From contig NZ_JBGCCT010000011.1 in the NCBI RefSeq assembly GCF_041260665.1, positions 186,001-250,000 of the forward strand: a DNA stretch of 64,000 bases. The letters run 5' to 3'. This DNA is from Catenulispora sp. GP43 (GTDB lineage Bacteria > Actinomycetota > Actinomycetes > Streptomycetales > Catenulisporaceae). Both the position numbers and the translations under genes were made by a program. Shown piece after piece: positions 8,498-16,144 of the stretch. The notes beneath the pieces are model-generated. The model searched no databases and had not been told where the DNA came from. It was given only the letters and a program-made list of their open reading frames with translations. How positions within the stretch are numbered: position 1 is the first letter of the stretch; the number at the start of each line of letters is the position of its first letter.

Positions 8498-9430
8498 TCA
8501 AAGCTCGAGCCGGTCGCGGCTGGTGACCCGGCGCAGGACGACGACCACCACCACGACCGCCACCAGGGTGACGACCGCGCCGGCACAGGCCCGGCCGAAG
8601 TCGTAGATCGGGGACGTGCCGCCGATGGTCTCGCCGTAGACGTACATCGCCGACGTCCACTGGTTGGTGGTGGGCAGGTTCCCCTGCGAGCCGGAGAAGG
8701 CGAGGATGAACTCGAAGATCTTGACCGTGCCGATGGTCCACAGCACCGCCGCGGTCCCGACCACGTCCCAGGACATCGGCAGCGTGATGTGCCGGAAGCG
8801 CTGCCAGGAGTTGGTCCCGGCGAGCTTGGCCTCTTCGTAGTAGTACGGCGGGATGCGGTCCACGCCGGCCATCAGGATCGTCACGTAGTACCCGGTGTTG
8901 ATCCAGACGATGGCGAGCAGGATCGCGTTGAACTGCCACTGCGGCTTGAGCCAGTCCACCGGCCCCAGGCCGAAGGAGTGCAGGCCCTTGTTCAGCATCC
9001 CGTCGTGGTTCAGCAGGAAGTCCCAGAACGCGGCCAGCGCCACGCCGGAGACGATGTGCGGCAGGAAGATGAAGCCCTGGATGAACCGGCGGCCCTTCAT
9101 CTCGCGCAGCATCAGCATGAAGGCGAAGCTCAGGACGAACAGGAAGATGCCGCACCCGAACAGCAGCTTCAGGGTGTTGAAGAAGGCGTCCTTGAACGCC
9201 GGGTCGTGCGTGAGGTGGTCGTAGTTCAGCGTGCCCTTCCACCGCGGGTTCGAGAACCCGTCCCAGCTGGTGAAGCTCGCGTAGAACGAGTACCCGGTCG
9301 GCACCATGAACAGGACCGTGTACAGGATCAGCGCGGGTGCCAGGAACGGCCCGAAGACGCGCCGGCGGCGCCGGGCCAGGGGCGAACCCTTGGCCCGGCC
9401 CCGCCGGACACCGACGGTGGCGCTGGTCAC
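8498..9430 (-). CDS. Carbohydrate ABC transporter permease (MalF/CUT1 type)
   Basis: This 310-residue permease has a basic N-terminus (RRGRAKGSPLARRRRR), a first membrane helix at about 28-48 (FLAPALILYTVLFMVPTGYS) and five further helices. The EAA loop reads YYYEEAKLAGTNSWQRFRHITLP near residues 205-227. It pairs with the MalG-type subunit just downstream to form the membrane channel of a sugar importer. The GTG start (9428-9430) overlaps the stop of the binding-protein gene in a GTGA junction, which points to translational coupling. Confidence 0.93.
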   Translation of the reverse strand: MTSATVGVRRGRAKGSPLARRRRRVFGPFLAPALILYTVLFMVPTGYSFYASFTSWDGFSNPRWKGTLNYDHLTHDPAFKDAFFNTLKLLFGCGIFLFVLSFAFMLMLREMKGRRFIQGFIFLPHIVSGVALAAFWDFLLNHDGMLNKGLHSFGLGPVDWLKPQWQFNAILLAIVWINTGYYVTILMAGVDRIPPYYYEEAKLAGTNSWQRFRHITLPMSWDVVGTAAVLWTIGTVKIFEFILAFSGSQGNLPTTNQWTSAMYVYGETIGGTSPIYDFGRACAGAVVTLVAVVVVVVVLRRVTSRDRLEL

Positions 9431-10740
9431 GACGCGGACTTCCAGTAGTCGATCGTGCCCTGCTTGCCGTTGGCGACGAACTTCGCGGCGTCGTCCTGGC
9501 CGGTGATCAGGCGGATCATCTCGGGGTTCAGCATCTTGTTGGTCCAGTCCGCGTAGTCCACGGACAGGTGCCCCTGGTCGGCGTAGACGGTGCCGGTCAG
9601 CGCCTTGCTCATCGAGGCCAGCTGGGCCGGCGGGTCGATGTCGGCGCGCGGCGTCAGGTTCAGCGCCTGGGTGGAGATGCCGGAGAGCTCCTCCTTCTTC
9701 ATGAAGAAGGCGACGAACTTCTCGGCGGCGTCAGAGTGCTTGGCGGTCTTGGGGACCGCGAAGCCGAAGAAGTTGATGCCGGTGTCGGTGTTGCCCGAGT
9801 CCAGGGCCGGCAGCTGGATGCTGTCGAACTTGAAGCCGGCGGTGGCGTTCGGCGCGGCCTCGGAGGGCACCCAGGTGCCGGACAGGTAGAACGCGGCCTG
9901 GCCCTTGGCCCAGTCGCCCTCTTCGTCGATGCTCTTGCTGGACTCGTAGCCCTTGAGGATGTCGCCCTTGTCCCGCAGGTCCTGGACCAGCTTCGCGGCC
10001 TTGAGGACGTTGGGGTCGTCCCACGCGGCACCGGTCTTGTCGCTGGCCAGCTTCTTCAGGCCGTCGGTACCGAGTTCGCGCTGGAGCGTGAGCAGCACCC
10101 AGTACTTGTCGTCGCCGGGGACCGCCAGCGGGGTCAGGCCCATGCCCTTGGCCTTGGCGAACAGGGCCAGCAGGTCGTCCCAGGTCTTCGGCGGGTTGGC
10201 GGCCAGGTCCGGGAACTTGGACGCGTCGAACCACAGGCCTTCGGAGGAGACCTCGTAGGGGGCGATGAACGGCTTGCCGCTCTTGTCGTTGAGGAACGGC
10301 TTGTAGCTGTCCGGGATGACCTGGCCGACGGTCTGGGACTCGCCGGGGATCGTGGTGCCGTACAAGCCGCTCAGGTCGGTGGTCTCGTCCTTGGCCACCA
10401 GCGCGCCCAGGGCGTTCACCGACTGGTCGACCAGGTCTGCCGAGGAGCCGGTGCGCAGGGTCGGGGTCAGCTTGGTGATGACGTCGCGGCCCTGCCACTG
10501 GATGTTCACCTTGATGCCGGTGGCGGCGGTGAAGTCGTCGGCGGCCTTCTTGATCACCTTGGCCTGCGGCTCGTTCTGCTGCCACATCGACCAGTAGGTG
10601 AACGAGGTGCTGCCCGAGGCCTTGGTGCCCGAGGACGTGCCAGGCTTGCTGGAGCTGCCGCAGGCCGACAGGCTCGCGGCCGAGACGGCCACCGCGGCGG
10701 CTATGACGCCGGCGCGGTAGACGTTCTTACTGGTTCGCAT
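9427..10740 (-). CDS. Extracellular sugar-binding lipoprotein of the ABC transporter
   Basis: This 437-residue protein has a lipoprotein signal peptide with lipobox LSAC (Cys27; VAVSAASLSACGSSS) and is therefore anchored outside the membrane. The rest is a family-1 solute-binding fold (STSFTYWSMWQQNEPQAKVIKKAADDF at the start of the mature domain, KYWVLL and FYLSGTWVPSEA further on). It captures an oligosaccharide and delivers it to the two permeases encoded directly downstream; the ligand is unknown. The start ATG 10740 is followed by the basic MRTSKNVYR segment. About 66 bp separate it from the dehydrogenase stop, so it could be cotranscribed or have its own weak promoter there. Confidence 0.94.
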   Translation of the reverse strand: MRTSKNVYRAGVIAAAVAVSAASLSACGSSSKPGTSSGTKASGSTSFTYWSMWQQNEPQAKVIKKAADDFTAATGIKVNIQWQGRDVITKLTPTLRTGSSADLVDQSVNALGALVAKDETTDLSGLYGTTIPGESQTVGQVIPDSYKPFLNDKSGKPFIAPYEVSSEGLWFDASKFPDLAANPPKTWDDLLALFAKAKGMGLTPLAVPGDDKYWVLLTLQRELGTDGLKKLASDKTGAAWDDPNVLKAAKLVQDLRDKGDILKGYESSKSIDEEGDWAKGQAAFYLSGTWVPSEAAPNATAGFKFDSIQLPALDSGNTDTGINFFGFAVPKTAKHSDAAEKFVAFFMKKEELSGISTQALNLTPRADIDPPAQLASMSKALTGTVYADQGHLSVDYADWTNKMLNPEMIRLITGQDDAAKFVANGKQGTIDYWKSAS

Positions 10741-10806
10741 ATCGGGACTCGCTCTCTGGTGAGACTCTTCGGTGAGGGGTGGCGCACAAGGTCTATCAGG
10801 GTGCTG

Positions 10807-11823
10807 TCAGGCTATGGATGACAGGGTCTCCGGCCGCACCAGACCGAGCAGGTCCTGCCCGGCGTTCAGGCGCGCCAGCTCGGCCAGGACGAAGTCGCCC
10901 AGGCGCCGCAACTCGCCGCCGATCGAGCCGGCGATGTGCGGGGTCAGGGTGAGGTTCGGCAGGTCGAACAGCTCCGAGTCGGCCGGCAGCGGATCGGGGG
11001 CGGTGACGTCGGCGACCGCGTACAGCCGCCCGGACCGCAGCTCGTCGGCCAGCGCCGCGGTGTCCACCAGGGCACCGCGCGCGGTGTTGATCAGCGTCGC
11101 GCCGTCCTTCATCAGGGCCAGCCGCCGCCGGTCCATCTGGTGCCGGGTCTCGGCGTTGCTCGGCGCGTGCAGGCTGACCACGTCGCTGGCCGCGACCAGC
11201 TCGTCGAGCCCGGCGGGTACGGCGCCGAGCTCGCGGATCGCGTCGTCCGGCACGTAGGGGTCGTGGACCAGGACGGTCGCGTCCAGGACCCGCAGCACCT
11301 CCACCACCCGGCGGCCGACGCGGGAGAGTCCCACGACGCCGATCACCCGCCGGTGGTTGCCGACCGGGCCGAAGTCCTGCGACCAGTGCTGCCAGTCCCG
11401 GCCGTCCCTTTCGGCGCGGAAGGCGCGCTCCATCTCCGGCAGCCGCTTGCCCGCGCTGATGACCATCGCGAGCGTGTACTCGGCCACCGGCACGGCGTTG
11501 TCGGCGACCGCCGAGCTGACCAGCAGACCGCGCCCCCACGCGGCCTCGGTGACGTGGTGCTTCACGCTGCCGCCGGAGTGCAGGACGGCGCGCAGCGCGG
11601 GCATCCGCGCCAGCGCCGCCTCGTCGAGCACGGGGCAGTCCCAGCCGCTGATCAGCACCTCGGCCCGCTCCAGCGCGACGGCCGCCGCCGGGTCGCCGAA
11701 GTCGGTGACCACCAGTCCCGGATCGGTCTCGGCCAGCTCGGCGAGCCGCGCCTCGGCCGCCGCGTCGAACAGCAGCGGGCGCAGCGCGGGGCGCATGGCC
11801 AGGACGAGATGAGGACGATCCAT
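10807..11823 (-). CDS. D-isomer-specific 2-hydroxyacid dehydrogenase
   Basis: This 338-residue NAD(P)-dependent dehydrogenase has the catalytic-domain halves at both ends and a central Rossmann fold (VIGVVGLSRVGRRVVEVL, near residues 165-180; the usual GxGxxG reads GLSRVG). Catalytic landmarks are the Arg in LINTARGALVD (near 250) and the His in LTPHIAGS (near 300). It probably reduces a 2-keto acid or oxidises a 2-hydroxyacid from sugar-acid breakdown. Start ATG 11823 is chosen because the N-terminal domain begins there; the frame upstream to 12009 runs through an AT-rich promoter region and is not coding. It is first in the carbohydrate gene run and divergent from the DeoR/LacI-type regulator, which likely controls it. 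Confidence 0.9.
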   Translation of the reverse strand: MDRPHLVLAMRPALRPLLFDAAAEARLAELAETDPGLVVTDFGDPAAAVALERAEVLISGWDCPVLDEAALARMPALRAVLHSGGSVKHHVTEAAWGRGLLVSSAVADNAVPVAEYTLAMVISAGKRLPEMERAFRAERDGRDWQHWSQDFGPVGNHRRVIGVVGLSRVGRRVVEVLRVLDATVLVHDPYVPDDAIRELGAVPAGLDELVAASDVVSLHAPSNAETRHQMDRRRLALMKDGATLINTARGALVDTAALADELRSGRLYAVADVTAPDPLPADSELFDLPNLTLTPHIAGSIGGELRRLGDFVLAELARLNAGQDLLGLVRPETLSSIA

Positions 11824-11905
11824 GAAGAGGCGGTGCCTTTCGGACGAGCCGTCAAACGAACAACGGTGACCAGTGTCAGAACGAGGTAACCGAAAGTCAA
11901 TACGT

Positions 11906-11925
11906 TCGATGAGAATCGATGAGAA
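11906..11925. promoter_or_regulatory. Tandem 10-bp direct repeat, candidate operator in divergent promoter
   Basis: TCGATGAGAA occurs twice head to tail, at 11906-11915 and 11916-11925, inside an unusually A-rich stretch (to about 11940) of the 218-bp gap between the dehydrogenase and the regulator gene. A 10-bp period places both copies on the same helix face. DeoR-family proteins often bind direct repeats, so this is a plausible binding site for the regulator encoded at 12042. Confidence 0.5.
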
Positions 11926-12041
11926 ACAAACAAAAACATAACTGAGACTTGCCGGAAGCCCAACGGACCCGCATGCTGTGAACGGTTCTGACTGATAGCT
12001 TCTGCTCACGCTCCCGACAGACCCCAGCGAGGAGGTGGTCC

Positions 12042-13106
12042 GTGCTCGCCGCGAGACGGCACGCCCTGATCCTTCGCCTGGCCCGCGAGCGCGGGTCGGT
12101 GCAGGTGGCCGAGCTGGTCGGCATCCTGGGCGTCTCGGACGTGACCGTCCGCCGCGACCTGGACCAGCTGGCCAAGGCCGGGCAACTGGAGAAGGTGCAC
12201 GGCGGCGCGGTGCTGCCGGCGTCCGCCGAGCCCGCGGCGCCCGCGCGGCACCAGGACGGCGGCGAGGAGGCCGACCTCCCGGTCATCGGCGCCTTGATCC
12301 CCAAGTCGTCCTACTACTTCAACCGGGTCGTCGACGGGATGCGCCGGGTGCTGCGCGAGCCGGAGGGACGGCTGCTGGTCGCGGTCTCGGACTACCAGTC
12401 CGGCCAGGACCTCTCGCTGGCGATGGGCCTGGTGGACTCCGGGGCCCAGGCGGTGCTGCTGGCACCCGCCGACGAAGTGGAGTGGGCCGGGGCGCTGGGC
12501 GTCCCGACGGTTCTGGTGGAGCGGCGCTCCTACGGCCCGGCGGCCGCGACGACGTCCTGGGTGCGCACGGACCACGAGACCGGCGCGGGGCTCGCCGTCC
12601 GGCATCTGCACGAGCTCGGGCACCGCCGCATCGCGATGTTCGCCCGCGGCGAGACGCCGACCTCGCGCAGCGTGCTGAGCGGCTTCGAGCAGGCCGCGGC
12701 AGCCCTGGCCCTGCCGGAGACGCCGCGCATCATCGGCACCGACCTCGCCGGGTGGCCGAAGTGGGGTGCGGAGCAGATAGACGCGCTCGCCGAGCGGCTG
12801 CGCGCCTCGGACGCGACCGCGCTGTTGGTGCACTCGGACGAGGACGCGTTGGCCTTGCTGCAGAACGGTTTCGCGACCCGGTTCGCGGTCCCGCGCGAGA
12901 TGTCGATCGTGGCGTACGACGACGAGTTCTCGGCGCTGACCCGGCCGGCGCTGACCGCGGTGTCGCCGCCGAAGGAATCGGTCGGGGAGCTGGCGGTGCG
13001 GACGCTGCTGGACCTGGTGCGCGATCCCGGGGCGCCGGCGCGGCACGTGGACGTCTCCCCGCGGTTGATCGTGCGGGAGTCGTCGGGGGTCGCCCGCTCG
13101 GCGTAA
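12042..13106 (+). CDS. Chimeric transcriptional regulator: DeoR-type HTH plus LacI-type sugar-binding domain
   Basis: Residues 1-60 are a DeoR winged helix-turn-helix (ILRLARERGSVQVAELVGIL, SDVTVRRDLDQLAKAG, KVHGGAV). Residues about 75-350 are a LacI/GalR-type periplasmic-binding fold (IGALIPKSSYYFNRVVDGM, HLHELGHRRIAMF, MSIVAYDDEFSALTRPALTAV), not the phosphosugar-sensing isomerase-like domain normal for DeoR proteins. The protein (354 residues) should bind DNA as a dimer and respond to a sugar. The start is GTG 12042 with GGAGG nine bases before. It is divergent from the hydroxyacid dehydrogenase/ABC transporter run and is the likely local regulator; the 10-bp direct repeat at 11906-11925 is a candidate site. 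Confidence 0.9.
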   Translation: MLAARRHALILRLARERGSVQVAELVGILGVSDVTVRRDLDQLAKAGQLEKVHGGAVLPASAEPAAPARHQDGGEEADLPVIGALIPKSSYYFNRVVDGMRRVLREPEGRLLVAVSDYQSGQDLSLAMGLVDSGAQAVLLAPADEVEWAGALGVPTVLVERRSYGPAAATTSWVRTDHETGAGLAVRHLHELGHRRIAMFARGETPTSRSVLSGFEQAAAALALPETPRIIGTDLAGWPKWGAEQIDALAERLRASDATALLVHSDEDALALLQNGFATRFAVPREMSIVAYDDEFSALTRPALTAVSPPKESVGELAVRTLLDLVRDPGAPARHVDVSPRLIVRESSGVARSA

Positions 13107-13140
13107 CGGCCGGCAAGCGCGGGGGGAAACAGATCGGCGG

Positions 13141-13776
13141 CTAGAGGCTGGCCCGCCAGCCGTCCTCGGCGCGGTGCTGCCTGAGGACCCGGGCCGGCAC
13201 CCCGCCGATCAGACAGTGGTCCGGGAAGGACCCCCGCACCACCGCGCCGGCCGCCACCGCGACGTTCCGCCCCAGCGTCGTCCCCGGCAGGATCACCGAT
13301 CCGACACCCAGCCAGCAGCCGTCGCCGATGGTCACCGGCTTGTCCTCGGCGTCCTGGCGGCCGATCGGGGTGTCCAGCGCGGAGTAGCCGTGGTTCTGGT
13401 CGGTGACGTAGACGTACGGGCCGAAGAAGACGTCGTCGCCGATGTCAACGTGCAGGTGGGCCACGATGTGGCTGCCGCGGCCGATCGAGCAGCCCCGGCC
13501 GATGCGCAGGACGATCTCCTCGCCGAAGTCCTCCCCCGGCCACCCCACCGCAAGACTCACACCCTCGCCGACGAGCGTGCCCTCGCCGATGGCCATGTAC
13601 TGCTCGTTGTAGAGCGCGCCGAGCGGGAACGACAACGCGGCGCCGGGGCCGAGATGGGCGAAGCGGTACCGGCCGGGGTCGGTCGCCGTGATGCGGCCGC
13701 GCACTCGGGCCCAGTCCCAGACACCGCGTATCGCGGCGGCGGTGAGACGGTCGATCCAGCGGGGACGACGGGGCAC
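13141..13776 (-). CDS. Hexapeptide-repeat acyltransferase (LbH family)
   Basis: This 211-residue protein contains left-handed beta-helix hexapeptide rungs (IGRGCSIGRGSHIV, VDIGDDVFFGPYVYV, VTIGDGCWLGVGSVIL, TLGRNVAVAAGAVV). The ending VIGGVPARVLR type motif (LIGGVPARVLRQH) and the catalytic His in TDQNHGYS match maltose/galactoside O-acetyltransferases, which act as trimers with acetyl-CoA. The acceptor is unknown; cell-envelope glycan is possible. The GTG start at 13776 has only a weak ribosome site (GAAGAG), so the start is less certain. It is convergent with the regulator gene and divergent from the rhomboid gene. Confidence 0.85.
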   Translation of the reverse strand: MPRRPRWIDRLTAAAIRGVWDWARVRGRITATDPGRYRFAHLGPGAALSFPLGALYNEQYMAIGEGTLVGEGVSLAVGWPGEDFGEEIVLRIGRGCSIGRGSHIVAHLHVDIGDDVFFGPYVYVTDQNHGYSALDTPIGRQDAEDKPVTIGDGCWLGVGSVILPGTTLGRNVAVAAGAVVRGSFPDHCLIGGVPARVLRQHRAEDGWRASL

Positions 13777-13976
13777 TGGGTTCTCTTCTCGACATGATCA
13801 CAGCAGGGGATCGCCGTCAGCATACGGCCGGCGGGGACGGCTCGCGCCTCGTGCCGGAGAGCTCAGGCCGGGGCCCGCCGCCGAGGGGCTCGTGCACGGT
13901 AGGGTGTGCCGTCCCGTTGCGCCGTACCTTGTGCCGTCCGCTGCATCTTGTCGCACCCGCCCGGAGGACTCCCGCG

Positions 13977-15002
13977 ATGTCCGTCCCCGACGCCGCCGCG
14001 CCGGTCACCACCTGTTATCGGCACGGCGGGCGCGAGAGCCACGTGCGATGCACACGCTGCGACAGATACATCTGCCCGGACTGCATGCGCAGCGCCTCGG
14101 TGGGGTTTCAGTGCCCTGAGTGTGTCCGTTCGGGGAACAAGGACGTACGGCAGGCGCGGACGCTTTTCGGGGCACCGGCGTCCGGCGGCTCGCGACCGGT
14201 CGCCACCATCGCGCTCATCATGCTGAACTTCGCGGTGTACGCGGCGGAATTGCTGAAGCACTCGGTCGTGGACCAGCTCGGCATGCTCTCCGACGCCATG
14301 CGCGGGCCCAACAACGCGCTCTACGAGGCGATGGCGTCGCCGCCGCCGGGCTACCACCCCATCGGCGTCGCGCACGGCCAGTGGTACCGGATGCTCACGT
14401 CGGCGTTCGTGCACATCCTGCCGAACCAGCCGCCGCTGGGGCCGCTGCACATCCTGTTCAACATGCTGTCGCTGTGGATGTTCGGCGTGGTGGTGGAGCA
14501 GCAGATAGGGCGGGTGCGGTACCTGGCGGCGTATCTGCTGTCGGCGATCGGCGGATCAGTGTTCTGCTACTACCTGACCGCGCCGTACACGCAGTCCATC
14601 GGGGCGTCGGGGGCGATCTTCGGACTGATCGGGCTGTACTTCATCCTGAGCCGCAAACTCCACTTCGATCCGCTCGGCGGCCAGCGGCAGCTGGTGATCG
14701 CGGTGCTGTGGCTGGTGCTGGCCTCGCGGTTCACCTCGTGGCAGGGCCACCTCGGCGGCCTGGTCACAGGCGTGGTGATAGGCCTGGTCTACGTTTACGC
14801 CCCGCGCACCCGCCAGGCCTTCGTCCAGACAGCCGGTCTGGTCGCGATACTGGCTGTGTTGATCGGCGCGACGGTGCTGCGCACCTCGGCACTGCACTCG
14901 TCGGCCGAGGGCGCGAAGGGCATGGTGACGCATGGACGAGGCGTTGATCTGGCAGGTGGTCCGCCAGCAGAAGGCCTGGCTGGACTCACATCCGGACACT
15001 GA
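13977..15002 (+). CDS. Rhomboid family intramembrane serine protease with N-terminal zinc-binding motif
   Basis: This 341-residue membrane protease has an N-terminal B-box-like cysteine/histidine cluster (CYRH...CTRC...CPDC...CPEC, residues 13-49) typical of actinobacterial rhomboids. The rhomboid core follows: HILFNMLSLWMFG (158-170), catalytic Ser211 in GASGAIFG and catalytic His258 in WQGHLGG. It cleaves substrates within the membrane; the substrate is unknown. Start ATG 13977 has GGAGGA eight bases upstream, so the longer upstream frame is rejected. Its last 71 nt overlap the start of the MazG-Nudix gene in another frame, so the two are probably coupled. Confidence 0.93.
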   Translation: MSVPDAAAPVTTCYRHGGRESHVRCTRCDRYICPDCMRSASVGFQCPECVRSGNKDVRQARTLFGAPASGGSRPVATIALIMLNFAVYAAELLKHSVVDQLGMLSDAMRGPNNALYEAMASPPPGYHPIGVAHGQWYRMLTSAFVHILPNQPPLGPLHILFNMLSLWMFGVVVEQQIGRVRYLAAYLLSAIGGSVFCYYLTAPYTQSIGASGAIFGLIGLYFILSRKLHFDPLGGQRQLVIAVLWLVLASRFTSWQGHLGGLVTGVVIGLVYVYAPRTRQAFVQTAGLVAILAVLIGATVLRTSALHSSAEGAKGMVTHGRGVDLAGGPPAEGLAGLTSGH

Positions 15003-15774
15003 CCCCACTCTGGCGGTCCCCTTGCGGGTCCTGAAGGTCGCCGAGGAAGCGGGCGAGGCCGCGGCGGCCCTGATCGGCACCACCGGCCAGAACCCGCGCA
15101 AGGGCCGCAGCCACACCGAAGCCGATCTGGCAGCAGAACTCTGCGACGTGATCACCGCCGCCTCCGTAGCCCTGGCAACAGTGGTCCCCGACCCGGAGCG
15201 CGTCCTGAGCGAGCACCTCGGCCGCCTCTACATGCGCTCGATCGACGCCGGCGCACCCCGCCTGGCAGAACACGGGACGGGGCAGGACCGCGCGGCGTGG
15301 GTGGCATCCCTCCCGAAGGTGATCGTCGGCGCCTCGATGCTGTTCCACGACGAGACCGGCAGGATCCTCCTGGTCCACCAGTCCTACCGCAAGGACAAGA
15401 AGTGGAGCTTCCCCGGCGGCGGCGTCGAGGAGGGCGAATTCCCCGCCGATGGCGCACGCCGCGAGTCCCTGGAGGAGATCGGCCTGGACGTGCCACCGGG
15501 CGCGCTGCTGATGGTCGACTGGCGCCCGCGCGAAGCCGAGCGCCCGCCCCTGATCCACTACTTCTACGACGGCGGCGTCCTCGGCGCGGAGGACATCGCG
15601 CGCATCCGGCTGCAGGAGAACGAGATCGACGAGTTCGGGTTCTTCGATGTCGAGGCAGCCAGGGATCTGATGGCGCCGCACACGTACGAGCGCCTGGTGA
15701 ACGCGATCGCGGTGCGGGAGGGGCGGCTCCCGCCGCAGGACTTCGAGGAGGGACGGCTGCGGCGGGCGAGGTGA
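14932..15774 (+). CDS. MazG-like nucleotide pyrophosphohydrolase fused to a Nudix hydrolase domain
   Basis: This 280-residue fusion has an all-alpha MazG-like domain at residues 1-110 with metal ligands in KVAEEAGEAAAAL (Glu38, 39, 42) and DLAAELCDVITAA (Glu69, Asp72). A Nudix domain follows at about 128-265 with the full box from Gly163 to Gly184 (RRESLEEIGL). Both domains remove pyrophosphate or NMP from nucleotides, so the protein looks like a two-headed house-cleaning enzyme. The ATG at 14932 (GAAGGG upstream) is needed to include the first MazG helix, which forces a 71-nt out-of-phase overlap with the rhomboid gene. Fusion of these two unrelated folds is uncommon; either domain alone would be a routine call. 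Confidence 0.88.
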   Translation: MDEALIWQVVRQQKAWLDSHPDTDPTLAVPLRVLKVAEEAGEAAAALIGTTGQNPRKGRSHTEADLAAELCDVITAASVALATVVPDPERVLSEHLGRLYMRSIDAGAPRLAEHGTGQDRAAWVASLPKVIVGASMLFHDETGRILLVHQSYRKDKKWSFPGGGVEEGEFPADGARRESLEEIGLDVPPGALLMVDWRPREAERPPLIHYFYDGGVLGAEDIARIRLQENEIDEFGFFDVEAARDLMAPHTYERLVNAIAVREGRLPPQDFEEGRLRRAR

Positions 15775-15793
15775 GTTCCGGGTGCGGGCGGCC

Positions 15794-15967
15794 TCAACCA
15801 GCCAAAGTGCCCTGGTGGAAGTACATCCGCCAGCCGGTCTCCGTCAACCGCCACACCGAGCTCCGCCACGCCCTGCGCCCCTGGTTGTCGGCGAAGTAGG
15901 TCAGGTGCACGTGCCGCAACTCACGGTCGATGGCTGCCTGCACGGCCTGCTCCCGCTCAGAGGTCAT
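15794..15967 (-). pseudogene. Remnant of a DUF4440/SnoaL-like protein (57 residues)
   Basis: An open frame of 57 codons on the minus strand encodes LRHVHLTYFADNQGRRAWRSS followed by VWRLTETGWRMYFHQGT, which resembles the C-terminal half of DUF4440 (NTF2-like) proteins. Full members are about 120 residues long; the N-terminal strands and helices are missing, and a TAG stop lies four codons before the ATG. There is no ribosome site. It is best read as a decayed gene end rather than a working small protein. The rest of the 15775-16144 gap contains only a 7-bp microsatellite. Confidence 0.6.
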
Positions 15968-15992
15968 GCCAAAAGGCTATGCACAGCCACGA

Positions 15993-16020
15993 CCGCCAGC
16001 CGCCAGCCGCCAGCCGCCAG
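15993..16020. repeat. 7-bp tandem repeat, CCGCCAG x4
   Basis: Four perfect head-to-tail copies of CCGCCAG lie in the noncoding gap just upstream (minus strand) of the DUF4440 remnant and downstream of the SARP gene. The repeat looks like a slippage-prone microsatellite; nothing suggests a function. Confidence 0.85.
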
Positions 16021-16144
16021 CGAGAAACGAGTCGCTCAACCGAACCGCGCCACCAGCGGATCCCGTAAACCATGCGCGAAGCCGTAAAAATCGCCTTTGA
16101 CGGTCAACCCACAAACAACCGGTACTCGCGCACCCACCACCCCC

